Origin: Bacteroidales bacterium
Lineage (GTDB): Bacteria > Bacteroidota > Bacteroidia > Bacteroidales > Paludibacteraceae
Length of the DNA stretch: 5,316 bases
Direction of reading: 5' to 3'
Assembly: GCA_900766775.1 (NCBI GenBank)
Contig: CAAFXN010000218.1
Location: 1-5,316, forward strand
The translations under genes were made by a program, and so were the position numbers. The notes under the pieces are model-generated. The model made no database searches. It was not told the origin of the DNA and worked only from the letters and a program-made list of their open reading frames with translations. Below, in pieces: positions 1 through 5,303 of the stretch (position 1 is its first letter; each line of letters begins with the position of its first letter).

Positions 1-1
1 C

Positions 2-478
2 TTAGCGTTTCACTTGCACTTGCTCACTGATGAAGAGGTCCTGATAGCGCGTCAGCATGCGCATGAACTCCGGAGTAACCTCTTTGTCCCACTCCATTCG
101 AGCCTCCAGCCACTTGTTCAGTGCCGTAAAGGTCTCGATGTTGTCCACCACGCTCGCCTTCTTGTCAATGCGCTCTATCGTCGCACTCAACTTACACAGT
201 TGGTCCACTATCCGACCTACATCCACCAAGTCCAACTCCGTGTCGGCGTTCAACTTGTCTATCAGACGGCTTATCAGACTGAGCGTCTTCGTTACCAACT
301 CCGGACGAGTGATACTCATCGCCGCACGCTTCTCCTCCCAGCCGCCTTGTTCCACCCAGCGGCTAACCGTGTTCCGGCTCACACCCACCTTCTCCGAGAT
401 GGTGTTCTGCTGCTCACCCTGCATGAAGTACAAGCGAGCAATGTCTTTCTTTTGTTCCAGTTCTTTCTTTGTTGCCAT
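2..478 (-). CDS. Probable phage terminase small subunit (Mu gp27/DUF1804-like), helix-turn-helix protein
   Basis: A 158-residue protein, complete in the window, with its stop at positions 2-4. Residues about 12-51 form a helix-turn-helix: ISEKVGVSRNTVSRWV at 27-42, then GGWEEKR. This N-terminal layout is typical of small terminase subunits and Mu gp27-like (DUF1804) proteins of Bacteroidetes phages. The rest is charged and predicted helical (about 58-125), as expected for an oligomerising small terminase. Its likely role is to bind the phage packaging site and present DNA to the large terminase, whose gene lies next to it but on the other strand. That divergence is unusual, because the two subunits normally share an operon. 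A transcriptional regulator acting on the intervening promoters is the main alternative. The start is the ATG at 478-476, about 24 nt after a predicted promoter start site; no Shine-Dalgarno is seen. Confidence 0.72.
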   Translation of the reverse strand: MATKKELEQKKDIARLYFMQGEQQNTISEKVGVSRNTVSRWVEQGGWEEKRAAMSITRPELVTKTLSLISRLIDKLNADTELDLVDVGRIVDQLCKLSATIERIDKKASVVDNIETFTALNKWLEARMEWDKEVTPEFMRMLTRYQDLFISEQVQVKR

Positions 479-508
479 ATATGCGGTTGTTTTTTACCGT
501 TTCTGCCG

Positions 509-540
509 CAAAAGTACTGCCTTTCTGCAACACACGAAAA
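509..540 (-). promoter_or_regulatory. Leftward Bacteroidetes-type promoter for the small terminase-like gene
   Basis: On the minus strand the -7 box TACTTTTG (516-509) matches TAnnTTTG. A T-run at 540-537 sits exactly 20 nt upstream in the -33 position, though it reads TTTT rather than TTTG. Transcription would start near 502, giving a leader of about 24 nt. The leader contains GTAAAAAACAAC (497-486), closely matching GTAAAAACAAC in the leader of the opposing gene. Confidence 0.65.
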
Positions 541-570
541 AATCATAGGCGTTTTGAACACCATTTTTTC
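536..570. repeat. Inverted repeat at the centre of the divergent promoters (possible operator)
   Basis: GAAAAAAT at 536-543 and ATTTTTTC at 563-570 are perfect 8-bp inverted arms separated by 19 bp and centred on 553. The arms contain the -33 regions of both promoters, and the two -7 boxes (509-516 and 590-597) are centred on the same base. This could be an operator for a dimeric regulator, or simply the two mirrored promoters. Confidence 0.5.
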
Positions 571-597
571 ATATACCTGTCAAATATACTACTTTTG
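566..597 (+). promoter_or_regulatory. Rightward Bacteroidetes-type promoter for the head operon
   Basis: The -7 box TACTTTTG at 590-597 matches TAnnTTTG. A TTTT at 566-569 lies exactly 20 nt upstream as a weak -33 box. The predicted start near 604 leaves a leader of about 27 nt before the ATG at 631. It is the only good promoter seen before the four rightward genes, so they are probably co-transcribed from here. Confidence 0.65.
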
Positions 598-610
598 CAC
601 CGTAAAAACA

Positions 611-630
611 ACTAACCACTTACCACTCCC
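611..630 (+). repeat. Short heptameric leader before the large terminase start
   Basis: The 20 bases before the ATG at 631 read ACTAACC / ACTTACC / ACTCCC, a degenerate period of 7 that ends in CCC directly against the start codon. There is no Shine-Dalgarno. The same layout, period-7 units ending in CCC-ATG, occurs before the starts at 2220 and 2769. Confidence 0.45.
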
Positions 631-2148
631 ATGCCATCTCTTTCCGAAAAACGAACGCTCGAGCAGTGGCGTGCCGACATGGCACGCTGGCAACAGACCA
701 CCTCCGAGTGGATTCCCCTGCGCGAGACACAAGAGCAACAGCAGCAGCGTATCCGAAAGGCAAGGCGAGACTTTGCCTTCTTCGTCAAGACCTATTTCCC
801 GGACATAGCACGCACACCATGCGGCAAGTTCCATATCGACGCCGCCAAGTATGTGCTCGCACACCCCAATGCGCGCGCTGTCTTCGAGTGGGCACGCGGA
901 CACGCCAAGTCCACACAACTCGGAGTATTCGTGCCGCTATGGCTCAAGATACAAACCACGCGACAGTTCCATACGCTCGTCTATGTCAGCAAATCGGAAG
1001 ACTCCGCTCGACAACTACTCTCCGACCTGCAACAACAACTCGCATACAACGAACTCTTCCTACACGACTTCGGTAAACAGATGAAGGAAGGCTCGTGGTC
1101 GGAAGGCGAGTTCGAGACCAACGACGGCTCTTACTTCCGAGCCATCGGACGAGGACAATCGCCACGCGGACTCAAGAACAACGGCAGACGACCCGACTAT
1201 ATCATCATCGACGACCTCGACGACGACGAGATGTGCCGAAACCCCAGACGAGTGGAGGAGGCTACACAATGGGTGCTCTCCGCACTCTTCGGTACCATGG
1301 AGGCGGGACGAGGCAGGTTCATCATGGTCGGCAACCGTATCGCACAAAACACCGTTCTCGCCAAAGTCATCGACAGACCGGGCGTCTTCCATACCAGGGT
1401 CAACATCCTCGACAAGGACGGAAAACCCACATGGGCGGAGAACTACCAACCCGAAGAAATCGCTGAGATGCGCACACTCATGGGAGAACGAAACTTCCAA
1501 CAGGAGTATATGAACAACCCCGTTACAGAGGGGGCCGTCTTCCTCAAGAAACACATACGATACGGACAGATGTTGCCGCTCAGGCAGTATGTCTCACTCG
1601 TAGCCTATACAGACCCCAGTTTCAAAAACTCACCAACCGCCGACTACAAAGCCACCATGCTCGTCGGCAGAACCAAAGAAGGGCACTTCCATGTCATCAG
1701 AGCATACGCCGACCAAACTTCCGTATCCGAGATGATTGCTTGGCACTACGACATCATGCAGTTCGTCGCCGGAACAGTGCCCGTCCGCTACTTCATGGAG
1801 GCGAACTTCATGCAAGACCTCATGCTCGACGAGTTCCGGCAAACCGGGGACGAACGGGGAGAACACATCCCGCTGCTGCCCGACAAAAGGCAGAAAGGAG
1901 ACAAGTTCGCACGCATAGAAGCCATGCAACCACTCTTCGAACGAGAACTCATTCTCTTCAATCAACAACTCCGAGACACGCAGGGATTCCGAGTGCTCGA
2001 GGAGCAACTGCTCATGTTCCAACGGGGAAGCCGAATGCACGACGACGCACCCGATGCACTCGAATCCGCCATCTGGATGCTCGCCAAAAGCGCCAGAACC
2101 AACCACGCCACATACCGAGTCGTGCCAAAAATTGACCGCAGATACTAA
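631..2148 (+). CDS. Phage terminase large subunit (ATPase and nuclease)
   Basis: A 505-residue protein, full length for the family. It is the packaging motor: the N-terminal ATPase pumps DNA into the prohead through the portal and the C-terminal nuclease cuts it. A Walker A-like loop ARGHAKST is at 88-95. The Walker B strand is DYIIIDDLDDDE at 189-200, and MVGNRIAQN at 232-240 fits the following coupling segment. The RNase H-like nuclease begins with AYTDPSF (325-331, D328), continues with FMEANF (388-393, E390) and ends with HDDAPDALESA (470-480), supplying the expected acidic metal ligands. No motif is missing, so it should be active. The N-terminus is Gln-rich (35-39). The ATG at 631 follows a Bacteroidetes-type promoter and a period-7 leader. 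It resembles the Mu gp28-type terminases found with DUF935 portals. The stop codon merges with the heptamer array that follows. Confidence 0.93.
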   Translation: MPSLSEKRTLEQWRADMARWQQTTSEWIPLRETQEQQQQRIRKARRDFAFFVKTYFPDIARTPCGKFHIDAAKYVLAHPNARAVFEWARGHAKSTQLGVFVPLWLKIQTTRQFHTLVYVSKSEDSARQLLSDLQQQLAYNELFLHDFGKQMKEGSWSEGEFETNDGSYFRAIGRGQSPRGLKNNGRRPDYIIIDDLDDDEMCRNPRRVEEATQWVLSALFGTMEAGRGRFIMVGNRIAQNTVLAKVIDRPGVFHTRVNILDKDGKPTWAENYQPEEIAEMRTLMGERNFQQEYMNNPVTEGAVFLKKHIRYGQMLPLRQYVSLVAYTDPSFKNSPTADYKATMLVGRTKEGHFHVIRAYADQTSVSEMIAWHYDIMQFVAGTVPVRYFMEANFMQDLMLDEFRQTGDERGEHIPLLPDKRQKGDKFARIEAMQPLFERELILFNQQLRDTQGFRVLEEQLLMFQRGSRMHDDAPDALESAIWMLAKSARTNHATYRVVPKIDRRY

Positions 2149-2213
2149 TTCGTAATTCGTAAATCGTAAATCGTAAATCGTAATTCGTAAATCGTAATTC
2201 GTAAATCGTAAAT
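2145..2213 (+). repeat. Tandem heptamer array (CGTAAWT)n
   Basis: Nine contiguous 7-bp units fill 2151-2213: six CGTAAAT and three CGTAATT, in the order TT, AT, AT, AT, TT, AT, TT, AT, AT at the last two bases. A partial unit, CTAATT, at 2145-2150 overlaps the terminase stop codon. The array ends 6 nt before the ATG at 2220 (AATCCC, then ATG) and fills almost the whole intergenic gap. All three minus-strand frames stay open through it, giving spurious repetitive peptides of the YELRFT type. A tract this regular is a candidate for slipped-strand copy-number change. Confidence 0.92.
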
Positions 2214-2219
2214 AATCCC

Positions 2220-2729
2220 ATGTTTCTCTCTATCCAAGAATTGCAATCCGTACTCTATGAGTACCAGATGAACGACATCGCAGAAGGACGCGACGATATC
2301 CTGCAAGACGCCATCGACGCCGCCATCAGCGAAGTGCAGACATATCTCTACGCGGCGAACGACCGCAGAGAGACCGCCAAACTCACCGCACAACAGTATG
2401 CCAACTGGCAGGTCTACGACGTGCCGGCCATCTTCAGCCAAGAGGGCTCCGACAGAAACGCCTTCCTGCTCAGGCTCACCAAGCGTATCGCCGCGTGGAA
2501 CATCGTAGAACTATCCGCACCCGATGTCATCTACGAACGAGTCAAAGAACGATACGAAGCAGCCGTCGCCATGCTCGAGAAGATTGCCGGCGTAGGAGAC
2601 TATGCCTACGCACGGTTCATCATCCCGGGACTCACATCCGCAGCGCTACCACCCGACGACACCAACGCCGCCAACAACAACATGCTCCCCTTCCGAATGA
2701 CATCCAGAACCAAGTTCCAACACGAATAA
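2220..2729 (+). CDS. Mu gp36-like phage protein (DUF1320 family)
   Basis: A 169-residue acidic, mostly helical protein. The N-terminal pattern FLSIQELQSVLYEYQ, then DDILQDAIDAAISEVQTYL (about 22-42), is typical of DUF1320/Mu gp36-like proteins, as are YDVPAIF (65-71), DRNAFLLRLTKRIAAWNIVEL (about 78-98) and YERVKERYEAAVAML (104-118). The family is conserved in Mu-like head gene clusters. Its role is not firmly established; a head-tail connector (adaptor) function is a reasonable inference from its small helical build and its place among head genes. Residues about 137-169 (GLTSAALPPDDTNAANNNM and onward) look disordered, as in family members with short Pro/Asn-rich tails. The ATG at 2220 follows the heptamer array and CCC. 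It lies 71 nt after the terminase stop and 39 nt before the portal start, consistent with one operon. Confidence 0.8.
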   Translation: MFLSIQELQSVLYEYQMNDIAEGRDDILQDAIDAAISEVQTYLYAANDRRETAKLTAQQYANWQVYDVPAIFSQEGSDRNAFLLRLTKRIAAWNIVELSAPDVIYERVKERYEAAVAMLEKIAGVGDYAYARFIIPGLTSAALPPDDTNAANNNMLPFRMTSRTKFQHE

Positions 2730-2744
2730 CCCCACAACGCAATA

Positions 2745-2768
2745 TCAATTCCTAATTCCTAATTACCC
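2745..2768 (+). repeat. Heptameric leader (CCTAATT) before the portal start
   Basis: TCAATT (2745-2750) is followed by two perfect CCTAATT units (2751-2757, 2758-2764) and ACCC, which abuts the ATG at 2769. Unit length, AT content and position relative to the start match the larger CGTAAWT array upstream of 2220, although the unit sequence differs by one base (CCTAATT against CGTAATT). Confidence 0.6.
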
Positions 2769-3962
2769 ATGCTTTCCCTTTCTTCACAAATCGTCCGCCG
2801 CGCGTCTAACACGGCGAAGCGGGACATACGCGACTGGAAAAACGCCGAGACGCGCGCCAACTCCGCCACCGACCCGAGATACACCCTGCTGCAGGATGTG
2901 TACACCTCCGTGCTCAACGACGCACTGCTCGCCTCACAAGTCAACAACCGCATTGAGCGCACTTGCGCCATGGCGTTCGAACTCACCGACAGACAAGGCG
3001 TAGTGCAAGACGAACCAACGGCGCTCATGGCGAGACTCAACGCCATGAACACCATCATCAGAGCCATCGTTGAAGCACGCTTCTACGGCTATTCGCTCAT
3101 CGAAATCATTCCGGACAAACACGCCAACACCAAGGTCGTCGCGCTGCCCAGACGAAACATCGACCCCGTCTTCGGACGATTCTTCCCGGACGCCGCCAAC
3201 AACGACTATATAGCCTACCGAGAGATGAAAGAGTTCGGAACCTATATCCTCGAGTTCCGAGACCCATCCGTCGGACTGATCAACAAGACCGTGCCCCATG
3301 TGCTCTTCAAGAAGTTCGCACAGTCGTGCTGGTCAGAACTATGCGAAATATACGGCATCCCGCCGCGATATATCAAAACCAACACCACCGACCCCGAGAT
3401 GCTCGCACGCGCTGAACAAATGATGAGAGACATGGGCTCCGCCGCCGCGTTCGTCATCGACACCAACGAAGACTTCTCTTTCGCCAACGGTATCACCACC
3501 AACGGAGATGTCTATCGAAACCTCATCAACCTCTGCAACAACGAGATATCCATGCTCGTCAGCGGTGCCATCATCGGACAAGACACCGAGAACGGCAACT
3601 ACTCCAAAGAGCAGGCAAACCAAGAAATTCTTGACAAACTATGCCTCGCAGACCAACGACGCGTAGAAGAACAGATGAACGCCATCGTCATGCCCGCGCT
3701 TTGCAAGGTAGGACTGCTACCCAAAGACGCACAAAACCTTGAATTCCGCTTCGCTGCCGCGGAAAACAACGACAAACTCTGGCAGATGGTCAAAGACATC
3801 ATTCCATACAAAGAGGTGGACACACAATGGCTCACCGAGAAATTCGGAATACCCGTCTCCGACAGAACAGGAACGACAGGCAACAACCAAACAGACGAAG
3901 ACAGACTCTCGGCAAGAATAGCCGCCATTCTATCCGGAGGAGACAACCGTTTTTTCGCGTAA
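2769..3962 (+). CDS. Phage portal protein (DUF935, Mu gp29-like)
   Basis: A 397-residue protein. The portal is the dodecameric ring at the capsid vertex through which DNA enters and leaves. Features typical of DUF935 portals include ARFYGYSLIEI (103-113), the motif FAQSCWSELCEIYGIPPRYIKT (183-204, key residues W188, E190, Y195, G196, P198), DTNEDFSFAN (231-240) and EISMLVSGAIIGQDTENGNYSKEQ (259-282, the region of the long helix before the clip/crown). The length is slightly below that of many DUF935 proteins, which often exceed 450 residues. The missing C-terminal part may be supplied by the next frame if ribosomes slip at T TTT TTC just before the stop (see the frameshift signal). The start follows a CCTAATT heptamer leader, 39 nt after the previous gene. 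The terminase before it and the F-like protein after it give the usual Mu-like head order. Confidence 0.9.
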   Translation: MLSLSSQIVRRASNTAKRDIRDWKNAETRANSATDPRYTLLQDVYTSVLNDALLASQVNNRIERTCAMAFELTDRQGVVQDEPTALMARLNAMNTIIRAIVEARFYGYSLIEIIPDKHANTKVVALPRRNIDPVFGRFFPDAANNDYIAYREMKEFGTYILEFRDPSVGLINKTVPHVLFKKFAQSCWSELCEIYGIPPRYIKTNTTDPEMLARAEQMMRDMGSAAAFVIDTNEDFSFANGITTNGDVYRNLINLCNNEISMLVSGAIIGQDTENGNYSKEQANQEILDKLCLADQRRVEEQMNAIVMPALCKVGLLPKDAQNLEFRFAAAENNDKLWQMVKDIIPYKEVDTQWLTEKFGIPVSDRTGTTGNNQTDEDRLSARIAAILSGGDNRFFA

Positions 3963-5128
3963 CGCCACACGCCAATGGGTGCTCGTGTGGCTGCTGCATA
4001 CAGCAGGATAACATCACGCTATCCCGCACACTGCGATACAACCCGAAACAGGTCATCGACAACATCGAACAAGACCAACTAATCGACACCACCCTATACG
4101 AACACTACCAACAGTCCTTCCGACAGGCCGTTGATACCACCTTCCGGCAGGACACTGCCTCCGGACTCGCCGACAGACTCAGAGCTAATACCACACGCTT
4201 TGCCGCATACAAAGCAACATATGTCGAACAAACACTGAGGAATATCTACCGAGACACACCACCCGAAGAAAGAGAACTCGCCATGCGGGCGGCACTGCGT
4301 ACCTTCGACATCTACCAAGACGCAGAGTACAACACCGCCACGGCACGAGCCAGAACGGCTAAACAGTTCGAACAATTCATGCAGAAAGACAACCTCGAAC
4401 TCTTCCCGTGCCTCAGGTGGATTCCGTCACGCTCGGCTAACCCAAGAGCAGAACACACAGCCTTCTACAACCGCATTTGGCGCAAAGACGACCCCTTCTG
4501 GAACAACAACCAGCCCGGAACGGAGTGGAACTGCAAATGCGACATCGAGGAAACGGACGAACAGCCCACAGACAACAACGACATACCAACACCCGACGTG
4601 CCAAGAGGACTCGAAGGAAACCCCGCCAACACCGGCGAAATCTTCACAGACAACGCACCATACATACGCCACATGCAAAGAGATAGGAACGCCAACCAAC
4701 GCAAATCGTTGGAAAGAGCATGCCAGGCTGCTGAACGTGATTATTTCCAGAGAACGGCAAAAGAAAACCCAATATCAAAGCAAACTATTCACCTCCCGAT
4801 AGGGGATAGTATGCAAGAGGTGCATTTCCCCGAGTGGGGAATAAAGGAAACTGCGCAATCGATGTTCGGAGACAAACTGTTTTGGCTCAAAAACGAAGTG
4901 CTAAACAACCCCGATATGCTCAAAAAAGCCAAGTATATACGTCAAGCCGCCGTAGATATGAGACACAACACGGGGAAAACGTTGCGCAGAAAGCGAACGT
5001 TTAATAAGTTTCATTATATCAAATTCAGCATCTGGAAAGGGGAAACTTTATACGCACAAGTGGCAGAACAAAAGGATGGCACATTTATGCTCTATACTAT
5101 CACGAAGAGACTTCCGTTGTATGAATAA
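3827..5128 (+). CDS. Phage Mu F-like head morphogenesis protein with C-terminal toxin-like nuclease domain
   Basis: The open frame gives 433 residues from its only upstream ATG (3827). Residues 1-43 lie out of frame inside the portal gene and are Arg/Gln-rich, like a shadow translation. Real F-like sequence probably begins near residue 44 (position 3956). No ATG, GTG or TTG occurs in frame from there to 4283, so translation by -1 frameshifting from the portal is more likely than initiation at 3827. Residues about 70-185 are helical. The MuF core (PF04233-type) shows LFPCLRWIPSRSANPRAEHT (192-211, R202, R207, H210), DDPFW (221-225) and GTEWNCKC (231-238, W234, C236, C238), the family's P..W.C.C signature. 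F-like proteins are minor head proteins that assemble with the portal and may be injected. Residues about 305-433 form a separate C-terminal domain. A Cys cluster, CSCGCC, lies at 52-57. It is the last gene of the rightward block in the window. Confidence 0.85.
   Translation: MAHREIRNTRLRQNRNDRQQPNRRRQTLGKNSRHSIRRRQPFFRVTPHANGCSCGCCIQQDNITLSRTLRYNPKQVIDNIEQDQLIDTTLYEHYQQSFRQAVDTTFRQDTASGLADRLRANTTRFAAYKATYVEQTLRNIYRDTPPEERELAMRAALRTFDIYQDAEYNTATARARTAKQFEQFMQKDNLELFPCLRWIPSRSANPRAEHTAFYNRIWRKDDPFWNNNQPGTEWNCKCDIEETDEQPTDNNDIPTPDVPRGLEGNPANTGEIFTDNAPYIRHMQRDRNANQRKSLERACQAAERDYFQRTAKENPISKQTIHLPIGDSMQEVHFPEWGIKETAQSMFGDKLFWLKNEVLNNPDMLKKAKYIRQAAVDMRHNTGKTLRRKRTFNKFHYIKFSIWKGETLYAQVAEQKDGTFMLYTITKRLPLYE
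3950..4006 (+). promoter_or_regulatory. Candidate programmed -1 ribosomal frameshift signal at the portal/F junction
   Basis: In the portal frame the codons read CGT TTT TTC GCG TAA. The bases T3950, TTT and TTC form the canonical X XXY YYZ slippery heptamer T TTT TTC. A 7-nt spacer containing the portal stop leads to a perfect 8-bp stem, GCCACACG (3964-3971) with CGTGTGGC (3984-3991), loop 12 nt. A second perfect hairpin, CTGCTG (3991-3996) with CAGCAG (4001-4006) and loop CATA, stacks on it and shares C3991. TGCT in the first loop (3980-3983) could also pair with AGCA (4002-4005) as a small pseudoknot. A -1 slip continues as NRFF-RVTPHANGCSCGCC into the F-like protein. Efficiency cannot be read from sequence, and a lost T from the T6 run would look the same. 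Confidence 0.65.
4739..5128 (+). other. C-terminal polymorphic-toxin-like domain (possible BECR/RelE-type RNase)
   Basis: Residues about 305-433 of the F-like frame lie beyond the MuF core and a Pro/Asn/Asp-rich linker (244-275). The C-terminal part has a conserved-looking helix LKNEVLNNPDMLKKAKYI (354-371), a basic stretch KTLRRKRTFNKFHY (384-397) and paired strands IKFSIWKGETLYAQVAEQ (398-415) and TFMLYTITKRLP (419-430). This helix-then-sheet pattern with K/R/H residues recalls phage-borne BECR-fold (Barnase-EndoU-ColicinE5/D-RelE) nuclease domains, which are known at the ends of MuF proteins. Base usage changes here: the A/C-rich coding strand gives way to more G and T, with more A/T-ending codons, suggesting a swapped module. 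The family call is by pattern only. A structural domain is the alternative. Confidence 0.5.
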
Positions 5129-5186
5129 GAACGTATCTATTTTTGCAGCCGGTCATACGCCAGCACGTTCAAAAACAGATACGCTC
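5129..5186 (-). ncRNA. Large hairpin element, better paired in minus-strand RNA
   Basis: GAACGTATCTATTTTTG (5129-5145) pairs with CAAAAACAGATACGCTC (5170-5186), 15 of 17 positions. The two mismatches are A-C on the plus strand but G-U wobbles in minus-strand RNA. The inner 5-bp stem GCCGG/CCAGC (5148-5152 region with 5160-5164 region) likewise has a C-A mismatch that becomes a U-G wobble on the minus strand. Minus-strand RNA is therefore paired along the whole outer stem. A strong leftward promoter lies just upstream (5199-5230), so an RNA starting near 5192 would open with this hairpin. It begins directly after the F/toxin stop codon, so a weak rightward terminator is possible, but no U-tract follows it on either strand. 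No RNA family is recognised. Confidence 0.4.
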
Positions 5187-5198
5187 AAAATCACGCTG

Positions 5199-5230
5199 CA
5201 AAGGTACAACAATTTTTCGACACTACCAAA
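5199..5230 (-). promoter_or_regulatory. Leftward Bacteroidetes consensus promoter facing the toxin-domain 3' end
   Basis: Minus strand: TTTG (5230-5227), exactly 20 nt, then TACCTTTG (5206-5199). Both boxes match the Bacteroidetes primary sigma consensus (TTTG and TAnnTTTG), the best match in the window. Transcription would start near 5192. No plausible leftward gene follows; the transcript would enter the hairpin at 5186-5129 and then run antisense to the F/toxin gene. Confidence 0.65.
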
Positions 5231-5269
5231 TTTTTCTGCACTTTTTTTTGCAATTTCCACCTCAAACAA

Positions 5270-5303
5270 GCAGCAAGCACCTCCCTCCGGAGATGCTTGC
5301 TGC
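5270..5303 (-). terminator. Probable intrinsic terminator of a leftward gene beyond the right edge
   Basis: GCAGCAAGCA (5270-5279) pairs with TGCTTGCTGC (5294-5303), extended inward by CTCC/GGAG (5281-5284 with 5289-5292). The one interior mismatch (C5280/A5293) becomes a G-U wobble in minus-strand RNA, giving an unbroken 15-bp stem with a 4-nt loop. On the minus strand it is followed by TTGTTTG (5269-5263), a modest U-tract. On the plus strand no T-run follows. This implies a convergent leftward gene to the right. Confidence 0.55.

Larger units (their letters stand above)
2769..5128 (+). other. Predicted portal-MuF-toxin frameshift fusion product
   Basis: If ribosomes slip by -1 at T TTT TTC, the product joins portal residues 1-396 to 390 residues of the F frame (from 3956), about 786 residues in all. 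A minority fusion would place some portal subunits with an F/toxin tail in the ring and fix their ratio. The alternative is a continuous fusion gene broken by one missing T in the T6 run. This is inference from the slippery site, the hairpins and the absence of a start codon for the F frame. Confidence 0.5.

Noticed and set aside
14..808. Long plus-strand open frame of 264 residues over the small terminase-like gene and promoter region
   Set aside because: It runs antisense to a recognisable helix-turn-helix gene, crosses both promoters and enters the terminase gene in another frame; composition is shadow-like (Leu/His/Arg-rich).
1060..1554. Minus-strand open frames of about 160 residues inside the terminase gene
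   Set aside because: They lie opposite well-conserved terminase motifs and show no recognisable domain; they are shadows of a C-rich coding strand.
2012..2441. Minus-strand open frames across the heptamer array encoding repeated YDLRFTI-like peptides
   Set aside because: They arise because the heptamer has no stop in any minus frame; they overlap real genes antisense and have no promoter or start context.
3975..4082. Short open frame starting at ATG 3975 just after the portal stop
   Set aside because: It is in the portal frame, gives about 35 residues without recognisable character, and the ATG sits in the loop of the candidate frameshift stem; it cannot start the F-like protein.
5117..5145. 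Possible rightward promoter with TATTTTTG at 5138-5145
   Set aside because: The -7 box fits, but the only -33-like TTG (5117-5119) is 18 nt away and no rightward gene follows; the sequence is better explained as one arm of the hairpin.
5100..5156. Leftward 18-codon open frame downstream of the minus-strand promoter
   Set aside because: Its start lies in the hairpin loop and the peptide has no recognisable feature; too short to support without expression data.
5129..5186. Inverted repeats as a phase-variable promoter or integrase crossover site
   Set aside because: The arms enclose only 24 bases, far less than known invertible promoters, and no recombinase gene or second copy is in the window.
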